64,000 bases of DNA from the NCBI GenBank assembly GCA_021730205.1, contig CP072533.1, positions 1,120,133 through 1,184,132 on the forward strand. Reading direction: 5' to 3'. The notes beneath the pieces were generated by a model that was not told the DNA's origin, made no database searches, and saw nothing but the letters and a program-made list of their open reading frames with translations. This stretch comes from Candidatus Ruthia sp. Cpac_8_S14. Its GTDB lineage: Bacteria > Pseudomonadota > Gammaproteobacteria > PS1 > Pseudothioglobaceae. The translations under genes were made by a program, and so were the position numbers. Numbering within the stretch: the first letter of the stretch is position 1; each line of letters begins with the position of its first letter. Below are positions 17,650-28,753 of the stretch, piece after piece.

Positions 17650-19998
17650 TCACTGAATCATGCTCATTTTTTTAGTAATCTTTTTCTTTTTTCTAGACTT
17701 GAGTTTAGGTTTAAGCTTTCCAGAAACCGCTTTTCTGCATTCTTCAAGGGTTAAATCTGCTGGGTCTTTATCGCCGAAAACTTTTTTGATGGTAATGTTT
17801 TTTTGACCTTTACCTTTCTTTTTACCATTCCAGACATAAGGGCCAAAACGACCGTTGAGGACTTGGATATCGGAATCATCGAAGGTTTTGATGATACGTT
17901 CGGCGTCGAATTTTTCTTTAACAACAATCAGTTCTAGTGCTTTTTCTAGGCTAACTTCTTCTGGGGTATCTTCTTTGAGTGAGACGTATTTTTTACCATA
18001 TTGGATGTAGGGGCCAAAGCGACCATAGTTGGCTTCGATGATGCCAAAATCATCAGTCTCGCCGACAGTGCGGGGCATGTTAAATAATTCTAAGGCCTCA
18101 TCAAGGGTGATACTTTCAATGTCTAATGAGCCTCTTAGTGAGGCAAAGACTGGCTTGTCTTCGTCGTTTTTATGGCCGATTTGGGCAAAGGCACCGCATC
18201 TACCAAAGCGCACGCTGACGGGTTTGCCACTTTTTGGGTCAGTGCCGAGTTCGCGCATGCCGTGGGTTTCTTCTCTGGAAATATCAGCAGCATCTTCGAT
18301 TTTTTGATGAAAAGGAGTGTAAAAGTTTTTAACCACACCTTGCCACGAAACATTTTGTGTGGCGATGGTGTCAAAATCGCTTTCAAGTTTGGCGGTAAAT
18401 TTATAATCAATGATGTTGTCAAAATATTTGACTAAAAAATCAGTGAGCAAATAGGCAACATTGGTTGGGAACAATTTGTTTTTTTCAGCACCTGTTATTT
18501 CGCTTGGTTGAGACTGAATAACTTGGCTGTCTTTGATTTCAATCAGTTCATATGCTCGCTCAGTACCCTCTCTAGTCTCTTTTGTGACATAATTTCTGTC
18601 TTGTACTGTCGATACCATAGTGGCGAATGTTGAAGGCCTGCCGATGCCCATTTTTTCAATCTTTTCCACCAGCGATGCCTCAGTGTAGCGAGGCTTGGCT
18701 CTTGAAAAATTCTCTCTAGCTTTAAAGCTGGTCAAACTCAATGTGTCGCCTTTGTGTAAATCGGGTAATAGCTTATCCTCTGACGATAGATAATCATAGA
18801 CTCTTAGAAACCCTGGAAATGTCAATATTTTGCCATTGGCTAGGAATTTTTCATCAAGCCCTGAAATGTTGATTTTTATTTGGGTCTTTTGTAATTGAGC
18901 GTCGCTTATTTGGCAAGCCAATGTGCGTTTGTAAATAAGACTATATAGTCTAGCAGCCTGACCTTCAATACCAAAAATACTGGGCTTGGTTAAATCGGTT
19001 GGGCGAATTGCCTCGTGCGCTTCTTGCGCGCCTGCATCTTTGGTTTTATATCGTCTTATGTGGTGATATTCACTGCCAAATTCTTTTGAAATGACTTGAC
19101 CGGCTGCCTCAATTGCTGTTTCTGATAGCGTGAATGAGTCAGTTCGCATATAAGTAATAGAGCCTTCACGGTACAAATTTTGTGCCAAAGTCATAGTCTG
19201 CTTAACTGAAAAGCCTAATTTTTGAGAGGCTTCTTGTTGTAAGGTTGAGGTGATAAAGGGTGGTTTTGGTGAGCGTTTAGAGGGTTTTCTTTCAATTGAT
19301 ACAACGGTTAAATTAGCCGATAAAAGTGCATTAGCAAAGGTCAATGCTTGCTCTTTAGACCCAAACTCCTTGCTCAGTTTAACCTCAAATATCTCGCCAC
19401 TCTCGCTCACTAATTCTGCTTTAACTTTGTAAGTAGAATTGGCAATATGTTGGCTAATTTCTCGCTCTCTTTCGACCACGAGGCGCATAACTGGGGATTG
19501 CACCCTGCCAGCGGAACGTGCGCCTGAAATTTTGCGCCATAAAACAGGCGATATTTCAAAACCCACTAATCTGTCAATAACGCGGCGCGCTTGTTGAGCA
19601 TCTACCAACTGATAATCAACCGTTCTAGGCCTAACAATAGCGTGAGTAATTGCACTCTTGGTAATCTCATGAAAGACAATTCTTGGGGTGTCTTTAGGTA
19701 AATTAAGCGCTTCTAGCAAATGCCAAGCAATGGCTTCACCTTCACGATCCTCGTCCGTTGCGAGGTAAACTTTTTCTGCTATTTTTACAGCCTTACGCAA
19801 GTCAGCGACTACTTTTTTTTTATCTATGGTAATTTCATAGGTGAGGGTAAAATTATTTTCAATGTCAATGCCCATGTTTTTCTTAGGCATGTCGCGGATG
19901 TGGCCAATACTAGATTTAACACTAAAATCTTTGCCTAAAAACTTTTCAATGGTTTTAGCTTTGGCAGGGGACTCAACAATAACAAGATTTTTTGCCAT
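17650..19998 (-). CDS. topA: DNA topoisomerase I
   Basis: A 782-residue type IA topoisomerase that relaxes negative supercoils. The TOPRIM domain begins KNLVIVESPAKAKTIEKFLG with acidic DEDREGEAIAWH. The catalytic tyrosine is in GSITYMRTDSFTL, and the decatenation loop region RSAGRVQSPV is present. The C-terminus has no four-cysteine zinc ribbons as in E. coli (865 residues). Instead it has repeated RFGxxGxxxxxG units (FGRCGAFAQIG, YGRFGPYIQYG, NGRFGPYVWNG) and a Lys-rich tail. It follows smg directly: the smg stop and topA start share base 19998. Confidence 0.96.
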   Translation of the reverse strand: MAKNLVIVESPAKAKTIEKFLGKDFSVKSSIGHIRDMPKKNMGIDIENNFTLTYEITIDKKKVVADLRKAVKIAEKVYLATDEDREGEAIAWHLLEALNLPKDTPRIVFHEITKSAITHAIVRPRTVDYQLVDAQQARRVIDRLVGFEISPVLWRKISGARSAGRVQSPVMRLVVEREREISQHIANSTYKVKAELVSESGEIFEVKLSKEFGSKEQALTFANALLSANLTVVSIERKPSKRSPKPPFITSTLQQEASQKLGFSVKQTMTLAQNLYREGSITYMRTDSFTLSETAIEAAGQVISKEFGSEYHHIRRYKTKDAGAQEAHEAIRPTDLTKPSIFGIEGQAARLYSLIYKRTLACQISDAQLQKTQIKINISGLDEKFLANGKILTFPGFLRVYDYLSSEDKLLPDLHKGDTLSLTSFKARENFSRAKPRYTEASLVEKIEKMGIGRPSTFATMVSTVQDRNYVTKETREGTERAYELIEIKDSQVIQSQPSEITGAEKNKLFPTNVAYLLTDFLVKYFDNIIDYKFTAKLESDFDTIATQNVSWQGVVKNFYTPFHQKIEDAADISREETHGMRELGTDPKSGKPVSVRFGRCGAFAQIGHKNDEDKPVFASLRGSLDIESITLDEALELFNMPRTVGETDDFGIIEANYGRFGPYIQYGKKYVSLKEDTPEEVSLEKALELIVVKEKFDAERIIKTFDDSDIQVLNGRFGPYVWNGKKKGKGQKNITIKKVFGDKDPADLTLEECRKAVSGKLKPKLKSRKKKKITKKMSMIQ

Positions 19999-20489
19999 TA
20001 TTGAATGGTACGATTGTCATCAAGAAATACGATAGATTCCAGCCACTGCGTTGATGTTTCACCATCAACACTATTGCCTAATACCATCATCACCACCCAT
20101 TTAAGATCTTCTAAAGAAATACTGGCACCGCCCAATGACATGATTTGGTCAATAATCATCTCGCGCTGATTGGCATCTAATTGGCCAATATTTTCCATAA
20201 ACAACAAAAACCCTCTAGATTTAGCACTGAGTTTTATTTTTTCGGCCTTAGTGTAAATACGCATACTGCCCTGATAAGTCGTCTTGAATGACTTAATCTT
20301 ACCATCTTGAATGGTAGCGATGTTTTCTAGCCAACTAAGCGCCTTATCAATGCGCGTTGTATCAAATCCAATGTCTGAAAGATGTGCTTTTAACTCGGTA
20401 TCATCAACCTCATGGGTAGAGCCTTGCTCTGCCTCTTCAAAAAGATAATCAAACATATAGGTTAGAACATCAAGAATATTATTTGTCAT
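19998..20489 (-). CDS. smg: Smg/DUF494 family protein
   Basis: A 163-residue Smg protein. It begins NNILDVLTYMFDYLFEEAEQ and has the DUF494-type helical pattern LSWLENIATIQ and LDANQREMIIDQIMSLG. The molecular role is poorly defined. The gene is conserved between dprA and topA in gammaproteobacteria, and that order is seen here although dprA is broken. Its stop touches the topA start. Confidence 0.9.
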   Translation of the reverse strand: MTNNILDVLTYMFDYLFEEAEQGSTHEVDDTELKAHLSDIGFDTTRIDKALSWLENIATIQDGKIKSFKTTYQGSMRIYTKAEKIKLSAKSRGFLLFMENIGQLDANQREMIIDQIMSLGGASISLEDLKWVVMMVLGNSVDGETSTQWLESIVFLDDNRTIQ

Positions 20490-20496
20490 AAAAATC

Positions 20497-21350
20497 TCAC
20501 TTAGTTAGTAGTACGTAGTCTGACCCTGTAATTTTAGCAACTCTGTTTTCAAGCTCAAGCAACAAAAGCGCTTAGGTAAATTATCTGTGGGCTAAGGTTG
20601 ATTTTTTCAACTAGTCTATCAACCGTCACCGAATTATAACTCAGACATTTTAATAGCATAGCGTCTGTTTTGTCTACATTTTTATATCAATAGACTTTTT
20701 TTAAATGAAACTGACAAACCCGAATCCTTGGGCAACTCAGATAATATGTCTTCAATATTGTCAGTTAATTTAGAGTCTTGCTTAATCAGTTGATGACACT
20801 CCTTTGATAATGGATTGTGAATTGAGCTAGGTATTGTAAATACTTCTTTACCTTGTTCAGCGGCTAATTTTGCAGTAATCATGGTGCCCCGCTTTTAATG
20901 CTTGCCTCCGCCACTAAAATGCCAAGATTCAGCCCACTAATCACACGATTACGCCTTAGCATCAATACCACTTGCCATGCCTGAGGTAATCACCATGCCT
21001 AACTTGGATAGTTCAAATGCAAAGGTATAAGCGCTATCTTCATCGCCTGATGTTGGATTCCTGCTACCAACAATAGCTGGTTGTGGTTTTGACAAGCATC
21101 CAACATTGCCTCTGACATAAAGTAGTGGTGGTGGATCTGAAATGGTTTTTACTTGTTCAGGGTATTTTCATCAATTAAGGTTAGAATGTGTCAGTTTTCA
21201 TTTTTTACCCAATCAATAGTCTGCCTGTATCAGTAGTTTATCCACTTGTTGTAAAAATGTTAACGTTTCTTTTTCTAAATAAGCTTGATTACTTGCACTG
21301 CTCATCAGATGCTTCAAATACTTGTTGTGGCGATTTAAAATACTTTAACG
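20497..21350 (-). pseudogene. dprA: Relic of dprA (DNA processing / RecA-loading protein)
   Basis: Minus-strand fragments in order: [14 protein letters not shown]; then, after frame changes, SDPPPLLYVRGNVG with AIVGSRNPTSGDE; SKLGMVITSGMASGIDAKA; RRNRVISGLNLGILVAEASIKSG; MITAKLAAEQGKEVFTIP with SSIHNPLSKECHQLIKQDSK; then a winged-helix tail ending YVLLTK at 20497. These are the Rossmann-fold motifs of DprA in the right order. A deletion after the GID motif and several frameshifts kill the gene. It ends 7 bp before smg, so the ancestral dprA-smg-topA operon is clear. Natural transformation and RecA loading through DprA are lost. Confidence 0.9.
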
Positions 21351-21424
21351 CTTTATATATAAAGGCTGGCAAATTAAATTATGGTAAAATTGTCAGATTT
21401 CATTTAAAGAAATTGGATTTCATT

Positions 21425-21565
21425 ATGAAGCAAAAGAGAACCTTTCAACCGAGTGTTATAAAACGTAAACGTACACACGGTTTCAGATTAAGAATGAGCA
21501 CTAAATCAGGCCGCGCTGTTATTAATGCACGTAGAAAAAAAGGGCGTAAGCGTTTAACAGCTTAG
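21425..21565 (+). CDS. rpmH: 50S ribosomal protein L34
   Basis: A 46-residue L34, [20 protein letters not shown] onward, ending GRKRLTA. The frame extends far upstream without a stop, but that extension overlaps the dprA relic and has no L34 homology, so the ATG at 21425 is chosen on family length. It heads the conserved rpmH-rnpA-yidD-yidC cluster. dnaA, often divergent from rpmH, is not here. Confidence 0.97.
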   Translation: MKQKRTFQPSVIKRKRTHGFRLRMSTKSGRAVINARRKKGRKRLTA

Positions 21566-21574
21566 TTAATTTAA

Positions 21575-21916
21575 GTGCCCCTTAGGCTAACACGCAACTT
21601 AAGAGTTTTAAAACCCTTTGATTATAAGGCCATTTTTAACCATGGAAAAATTATCAAAGGGCGGTACTGGCAAGTCATCGCACGAAAGGTTGATACACCC
21701 ACACCCCGTCTTGGACTTGCCATTGCAAAAAAAATTCATAAACTAGCTGTTGATAGAAATAGAGCTAAGAGAATTGTGCGCGAAACCTTTAGAACACACC
21801 AAAATGATCTTAATCGTTGGGAGTTTATAGTGATGGCAAAGCATTCAAAACCCGCTAAGAACTCTATAATGACCGATGATTTGCTACATTTATTCAAAAT
21901 AATAACCACTCATTAA
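21575..21916 (+). CDS. rnpA: Ribonuclease P protein component
   Basis: A 113-residue basic protein assisting the RNase P RNA in tRNA 5' maturation. The signature [13 protein letters not shown] is present, preceded by [16 protein letters not shown]. It starts at GTG, 9 bp after rpmH. Its stop overlaps the yidD start as TAATG. Confidence 0.95.
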   Translation: MPLRLTRNLRVLKPFDYKAIFNHGKIIKGRYWQVIARKVDTPTPRLGLAIAKKIHKLAVDRNRAKRIVRETFRTHQNDLNRWEFIVMAKHSKPAKNSIMTDDLLHLFKIITTH

Positions 21917-22131
21917 TGCGTTACTTACTCTTAATATCCATTAAACTTTATCAACTATTCATTAGCCCTTTATTGGGTTTTAATTGTCGCTTTCAGCCAA
22001 CTTGCTCACAATATGCTTATGATGCAATCCAAGTGCATGGCTTTTTTAAGGGGTTTGGTCTTAGTTTAAAACGCATTAGCAAGTGCCATCCATGGCATGA
22101 TGGTGGGTTTGACCCTGTACCAAAAAAATAA
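21916..22131 (+). CDS. yidD: Membrane protein insertion efficiency factor YidD
   Basis: A 71-residue YidD with [20 protein letters not shown] and the C-terminal [13 protein letters not shown], both conserved. It has an amphipathic N-terminal membrane-associating segment. It is translationally coupled to rnpA by a one-base overlap and precedes yidC by 28 bp. Confidence 0.95.
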   Translation: MRYLLLISIKLYQLFISPLLGFNCRFQPTCSQYAYDAIQVHGFFKGFGLSLKRISKCHPWHDGGFDPVPKK

Positions 22132-22159
22132 TGCCACTCTTTAATTAAAAAATAACCTT

Positions 22160-23785
22160 ATGAATAATCAAAAATTCTTTCTCATTATTGCTATTTTTTT
22201 AAGCGTTTTTCTCTTGTGGGACAAGTGGGAGGTAACACATGCAGTGGGTGAAAACGGTAATTTAATCAGTCAAACCAAAATTACAGGTGCTGGCACGATA
22301 AGTGACTTCTTAACAAATCAGAACCTAGACGTACCCAGTGTTACAAATCGCAATACCGAATTAGACCTTCCTAACACTGTTGCAAAAAATCAAAGCCCAT
22401 TTACAACGGTCACAACAGATTTACTAACCTTAGAAATTAGTCACAAAGGTGGTACTATCCAAAATGCATGGCTTAATGATTATCCAATAGAAATTAATTC
22501 TGAGAAAAAATTCCAGCTGCTCAGTGATAAAACTGGTGAAATATTCCAAGCACAAAGTGGTTTATTACCGCAAGGGCAAATGCCCACTCACCACTCAACA
22601 TTTAGTTCAAAAAATAGCCATTATCAAATGGATGGTAATAGTTTGATTGTGCCCTTTACTTGGCAAAGTGAGAATGGTATCAAAGTCACCAAGCAATATC
22701 ACTTTAACAAAAACAGCTATGTGGTTGGTATTGATTACCAAGTAACCAATACCACTAACAATACATTAAACATAACTGGCTACACACAACTAGTTCGCAA
22801 TGCACTTGATCAGTCCAACATGATGATACCAACTTATACAGGTGGTGCAAAATTTGATGACCAAGATGTGTATGAAAAAATAGAGTTTGAAGACTTTGGC
22901 GACCAGCCAAAAACCACCTCTAAAGGTGGCTGGATAGCGATGATTGAGCATTACTTCTTTGTAGCTGCAATCCCAGATGCAAATCAAACACACACTTATT
23001 CATCAAGGATTATCAATGGTGAATATTTACTAACCGTTGTCAACCCAGAATTAGCAATAGCGCCTGGTGCAACAGCAACACTACCAAGCAGTAGCTTTTA
23101 TATCGGACCTAAGGAGCAAGAACAAATTAACAGTGTTGCGCCAGGCTTAGATAAAACCGTTGATTATGGTGTGCTGTTTATTATTGCCAAGCCATTATCT
23201 GAGTTACTCAGCTGGATTTATTCAATGATTCACTCTTGGGGTTATTCTATTATCGTTCTTACTTTGTTAATTAAATTGGCGTTTTATAAACTCAGCGAAA
23301 AATCATATCGATCAATGGCAGGCATGCGACAGCTCGCCCCCAGATTGACAAAACTTAAAGAGACTTATGGTGATGACAAGCAAAAACTAGGTCAAAAAAC
23401 CATGGAACTATATAAAAAGGAAAAAATCAACCCTGCCTCTGGTTGTTTGCCCATTCTGGTGCAAATTCCTGTATTTATTTCACTTTACTGGGTGCTATTA
23501 GAAATGATTGAGTTACGCCAAGCGCCGTTTTGGTATTTAACCGATTTATCAGCCCAAGATCCGTACTATATATTACCGCTCATCATGGGTGTATCAATGT
23601 TTGTTCAACAAAAACTAAACCCGCCACCACCTGATCCAATGCAGGCAAAAATTATGATGGCATTACCTTTTGTATTTACTATTTTCTTCCTATGGTTTCC
23701 ATCTGGATTGGTGCTTTATTGGGTGGTCAACAACATCTTATCAATCACTCAACAATGGGTAATTGATAAACGCATTAATGGCTAA
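22160..23785 (+). CDS. yidC: Membrane protein insertase YidC
   Basis: A 541-residue inner-membrane insertase. An N-terminal helix (FFLIIAIFLSVFLLW) is followed by a large periplasmic domain (about residues 60-345) and the conserved five-helix core. That core begins near SWGYSIIVLTLLIKLAFY and includes the hydrophilic-groove arginine region, NPASGCLPILVQIPVFISLY, and the final FPSGLVLYWVVNNILSI. Length is normal for the gammaproteobacterial form. It acts on Fo subunit c, among other proteins encoded nearby. Confidence 0.97.
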   Translation: MNNQKFFLIIAIFLSVFLLWDKWEVTHAVGENGNLISQTKITGAGTISDFLTNQNLDVPSVTNRNTELDLPNTVAKNQSPFTTVTTDLLTLEISHKGGTIQNAWLNDYPIEINSEKKFQLLSDKTGEIFQAQSGLLPQGQMPTHHSTFSSKNSHYQMDGNSLIVPFTWQSENGIKVTKQYHFNKNSYVVGIDYQVTNTTNNTLNITGYTQLVRNALDQSNMMIPTYTGGAKFDDQDVYEKIEFEDFGDQPKTTSKGGWIAMIEHYFFVAAIPDANQTHTYSSRIINGEYLLTVVNPELAIAPGATATLPSSSFYIGPKEQEQINSVAPGLDKTVDYGVLFIIAKPLSELLSWIYSMIHSWGYSIIVLTLLIKLAFYKLSEKSYRSMAGMRQLAPRLTKLKETYGDDKQKLGQKTMELYKKEKINPASGCLPILVQIPVFISLYWVLLEMIELRQAPFWYLTDLSAQDPYYILPLIMGVSMFVQQKLNPPPPDPMQAKIMMALPFVFTIFFLWFPSGLVLYWVVNNILSITQQWVIDKRING

Positions 23786-23793
23786 AAATTGCT

Positions 23794-24654
23794 ATGTCCA
23801 TTCTCAACAATTTGGATGAATACAAACGCTGGAGAGATGACAAACTAGCAAATACTAGCACCAAGATTGAAACCTGCCTGATTGAAATTAGCAATCCCTT
23901 TGAGCTCACACGCTCAGAAAAAGACAGAATTAAACGTTTGTGCCAACATAACAATTTTGCCCTGTTTAATATTGAACAGCAAGACAACTACCCACAAGCC
24001 ATTATTGCCATTAATAAACAGTTTGGATTGATAGATTATGATCCGCATTTACATGTCCAAGATAGGGGTTTAGCGCATATTACCCAAAGCGTTAAACAAG
24101 ATCAGGCTGAATTTATTCCCTACACCGATAAAGCCATCGGCTGGCACACAGACGGTTATTACAATACAATAGAACAACGCATACGTGCCTTTTCTTTGTT
24201 TTGTGTTACACCTGCAAACCGTGGTGGGGGAAATCAATGGATTGACCAACAAATAGTGTATTTACAACTAAGGGAGTCTAATCCAGATGTTGCTAAGGCA
24301 CTCACCCACACCCAAGCCATGAGCATACCCAAACATGTTGTAAACGGCGTTGTTAGGCGTAAAACCTCCATAGGAGCTATTTTTTTTATTGATGAGCCCG
24401 GCTCACAACTTTATATGCGCTATACACAAAGAAAGAAGAATATCAAATTTTTGAATGTCCAAGAGATTAGGCAAGCTGTTGCCATTTTGGATACGCATTT
24501 AAGCGCCACCACTGAATATCACTTTAGCCATACTATGGTTGCTAATCAGGGAATGTTGTGTAACAATATCCTGCACAAACGTTCTGGATTTATTGACAAT
24601 CCCCTCAATCCAAGGTTGCTACTCAGAGGTCGTTACTTTAACCGATTAAATTAG
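23794..24654 (+). CDS. TauD/TfdA-like Fe(II)/2-oxoglutarate dioxygenase
   Basis: A 286-residue protein with the first two metal ligands in AIGWHTDGYYN (His-x-Asp) and the distal His in NNILHKRSGF, followed by the Arg-rich RLLLRGRYF 2-oxoglutarate-binding end. This layout is the TauD/TfdA/clavaminate-synthase fold. The substrate is unknown: there is no taurine-transport gene nearby, so sulfonate use cannot be claimed. It starts 8 bp after yidC, possibly co-transcribed. Intact, which is notable among so many lost accessory genes. Confidence 0.75.
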   Translation: MSILNNLDEYKRWRDDKLANTSTKIETCLIEISNPFELTRSEKDRIKRLCQHNNFALFNIEQQDNYPQAIIAINKQFGLIDYDPHLHVQDRGLAHITQSVKQDQAEFIPYTDKAIGWHTDGYYNTIEQRIRAFSLFCVTPANRGGGNQWIDQQIVYLQLRESNPDVAKALTHTQAMSIPKHVVNGVVRRKTSIGAIFFIDEPGSQLYMRYTQRKKNIKFLNVQEIRQAVAILDTHLSATTEYHFSHTMVANQGMLCNNILHKRSGFIDNPLNPRLLLRGRYFNRLN

Positions 24655-24716
24655 GGTTATAATTAAGCGATGATTAATAACTAAATTAGGGTTATAATTA
24701 AGCGATGATTAACAAC
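24647..24716. repeat. 35-bp tandem duplication spanning the dioxygenase stop and ampD start
   Basis: Copy 1 is 24647-24681 and copy 2 is 24682-24716. The unit begins taaattagggttataattaa and differs at one base (t/c near the end). Copy 1 holds the dioxygenase stop and a decoy start that would give Met-Ile-Asn-Asn-stop. Copy 2 holds the real ampD ATG at 24705. Confidence 0.9.
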
Positions 24717-25229
24717 CACCGACTCGAAAACGCCAAGCAAATTAACTCGCCAAACTTTAACAAAAGACCCAATCAAGCCATATCTTTAATTGTTATTCAT
24801 AATATTTCACTACCACCTGGTAAATTCAACAATAACCATATTGAAGATCTTTTTACCAATCAGCTTGATACCAGTCAGCACCCTTACTTTAAAACCATTA
24901 AAGAGCTAAAGGTATCCGCACACCTGCTGATTAAACGCAATGGCATGATAATTCAGTTCGTGCCTTTTAATCAGCGCGCTTGGCATGCAGGTAAATCAAG
25001 TTATAAAGATAAGCATAACTGTAATGATTTTTCTATTGGTGTTGAGTTGCAAGGAGATGACAATACGCCGTATGAATCAGTACAATATGAAGCCTTAAAC
25101 AAAGTGATAGATTTATTAAAATCTCATTATTCAATAAGCGCTATCAAGGGTCATAGTGATATTTCTCCGATAAGAAAAACAGATCCTGGGCCCTATTTTA
25201 AGTGGAGTAAACTACATGCAATTATTTGA
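24705..25229 (+). CDS. ampD: 1,6-anhydro-N-acetylmuramoyl-L-alanine amidase AmpD
   Basis: A 174-residue cytoplasmic zinc amidase for peptidoglycan recycling. The zinc ligands are visible as SLIVIHNISLPPG (His), AIKGHSDISPIRKTDPGPYF (His and Asp), and the fold motif VSAHLLIKRNG is present. The start lies in the second copy of a 35-bp tandem repeat. The end overlaps kdsC by 14 bp. Confidence 0.92.
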   Translation: MINNHRLENAKQINSPNFNKRPNQAISLIVIHNISLPPGKFNNNHIEDLFTNQLDTSQHPYFKTIKELKVSAHLLIKRNGMIIQFVPFNQRAWHAGKSSYKDKHNCNDFSIGVELQGDDNTPYESVQYEALNKVIDLLKSHYSISAIKGHSDISPIRKTDPGPYFKWSKLHAII

Positions 25230-25749
25230 TAAATTTTACTTACAGGCTGAACACATCAAATTAATTATTTTTGATGTAGATGGCGTATTAACAGACGGTG
25301 GCTTATATTTCTCTGACGAAGGCATAGAACTTAAACGCTTTAATTCATTTGATGGGTTAGGGATTAAACTACTCAAACAAAACGGTATTGAAGCAGCTGT
25401 TATCAGTGCTAGAAACTCTAAAAATGTAGCACACCGAATGAAGAGTTTAGGTATTGAACATTTTTACCAAGGGCAAGACGACAAGGTTATTGCTTTTAAC
25501 AATCTTATCAAAAAACTATCACTTCAAACTGAACAAGTTGCTTACATGGGCGATGACATCATTGATTTACCTGTTATGAGAAAAGTTAGTCTGCCAATTG
25601 CCGTTGCCAATGCCCACGAACTGGTGAAAGAAAATGCTTATTTTGTGACTGAAAAAATAGGCGGCCATGGCGCAGTAAGAGAAGTTTGTGATTTATTACT
25701 AAAAGCTCAAAATACCTTTAACAAAACCATGGAAAGATACTTAACATGA
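25216..25749 (+). CDS. kdsC: 3-deoxy-D-manno-octulosonate 8-phosphate phosphatase
   Basis: A 177-residue HAD phosphatase making KDO for LPS. HAD motif I is IIFDVDGVLTDGGLYF, motif II AAVISARNS, and motif IV YMGDDIIDLPVM. It lacks a cap domain, as expected for the tetrameric KdsC type. Retention means an LPS core is still made. lptC, often next to kdsC, is absent here; an ogt-type relic follows instead. Confidence 0.95.
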   Translation: MQLFDKFYLQAEHIKLIIFDVDGVLTDGGLYFSDEGIELKRFNSFDGLGIKLLKQNGIEAAVISARNSKNVAHRMKSLGIEHFYQGQDDKVIAFNNLIKKLSLQTEQVAYMGDDIIDLPVMRKVSLPIAVANAHELVKENAYFVTEKIGGHGAVREVCDLLLKAQNTFNKTMERYLT

Positions 25750-25754
25750 CCCCA

Positions 25755-26035
25755 CATTCCAATAAAATGTTACCAAACTCTTAAAGATAAAGTTCCTACT
25801 GATAGAGTTATTACCTACACTGGTCTTGCCAAACTCATTAATCACCCCAACGCCTATAGAGCAGTTGGCTCTCTGCAATGAACAAAAACCATTTTGCGCC
25901 CGAAAGAAGTGCCTTGCCATCGTGTGGTTAGGTCAAATGGAGGTTTAGGTGGTTTTACGCAAGACATTAAAACCAAAATAAAACACCTCCAAAAGAAGGT
26001 GTTGAAGTGACCAACAAAAAAATTGTAATGGTATT
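25755..26035 (+). pseudogene. ogt: Relic of an Ogt/MGMT-type O6-alkylguanine-DNA alkyltransferase
   Basis: Frames join to give CYQTLKDKVPTDRVITYTGL, AKLINHPNAYRAVGS, an internal stop, then EVPCHRVVRSNGGLGGFTQD, IKTKIKHLQK and, after a frameshift, EGVEVTNKKI. PCHRVV is the active-site motif of alkyltransferases and the size matches their C-terminal (ATL/MGMT) domain. An in-frame TGA and at least two frameshifts inactivate it. Direct reversal of alkylation damage through this gene is lost. Confidence 0.85.
25975..26003 (-). terminator. Putative Rho-independent terminator of the atp operon
   Basis: On the minus strand, 54 bp after the atpC stop, aacacctt-ctttt-ggaggtgtt forms a 7-bp stem followed by TTATTTT. 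It lies inside the ogt relic. Confidence 0.5.
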
Positions 26036-26056
26036 TTTAATTAAGAAATGTGGTTC

Positions 26057-26473
26057 TTAAATTTTCTTACCACGTATTTTGTTAATCATTTGCAATTGTG
26101 CCATTGACTCAGCAAGTGCCGCCTGTGTTGCTGAAATATCTTGACTCTTGGTTGCATTTTCCATTGCCTCTTGTGCGCGCTGTTTAGCTTCTAACGCCTT
26201 AGATTCGTCTAAATCGCTTGCTCTAATTGCAGTGTCAGAAAAAATAGTCACGACATCTGGCTGGACTTCTACGATACCACCAGAAACATAAATGGATTCT
26301 ATGCCTTTATCGGTTTCTACTCGAACTTCACCCGGCTTTAAGGTTGACAAAAGTGCCGTATGTTTTGGATAAATACCTAGTTCGCCTGCGGATGCAGGCG
26401 CAAACACACACAATGCCTCGCCTGAATAGAGAGGCTCTGTTGCGCTAACGACATCAACATGAATAATTGACAT
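26057..26473 (-). CDS. atpC: ATP synthase F1 subunit epsilon
   Basis: A 138-residue epsilon subunit linking the central stalk to the c-ring. The beta-sandwich domain includes EALCVFAPASAGELGIYPKH and VYVSGGIVEVQPDVVTIFSD. A two-helix C-terminal domain rich in Ala/Glu follows. Last gene of the atpIBEFHAGDC operon, 1 bp after atpD. Confidence 0.96.
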   Translation of the reverse strand: MSIIHVDVVSATEPLYSGEALCVFAPASAGELGIYPKHTALLSTLKPGEVRVETDKGIESIYVSGGIVEVQPDVVTIFSDTAIRASDLDESKALEAKQRAQEAMENATKSQDISATQAALAESMAQLQMINKIRGKKI

Positions 26474-28740
<2,267 letters not shown>

Positions 28741-28753
28741 TATTTATCCTATT

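Noticed and set aside
21188..21424. N-terminal extension giving a 125-residue L34
   Set aside because: L34 is about 46 residues; the extension overlaps the opposite-strand dprA relic.
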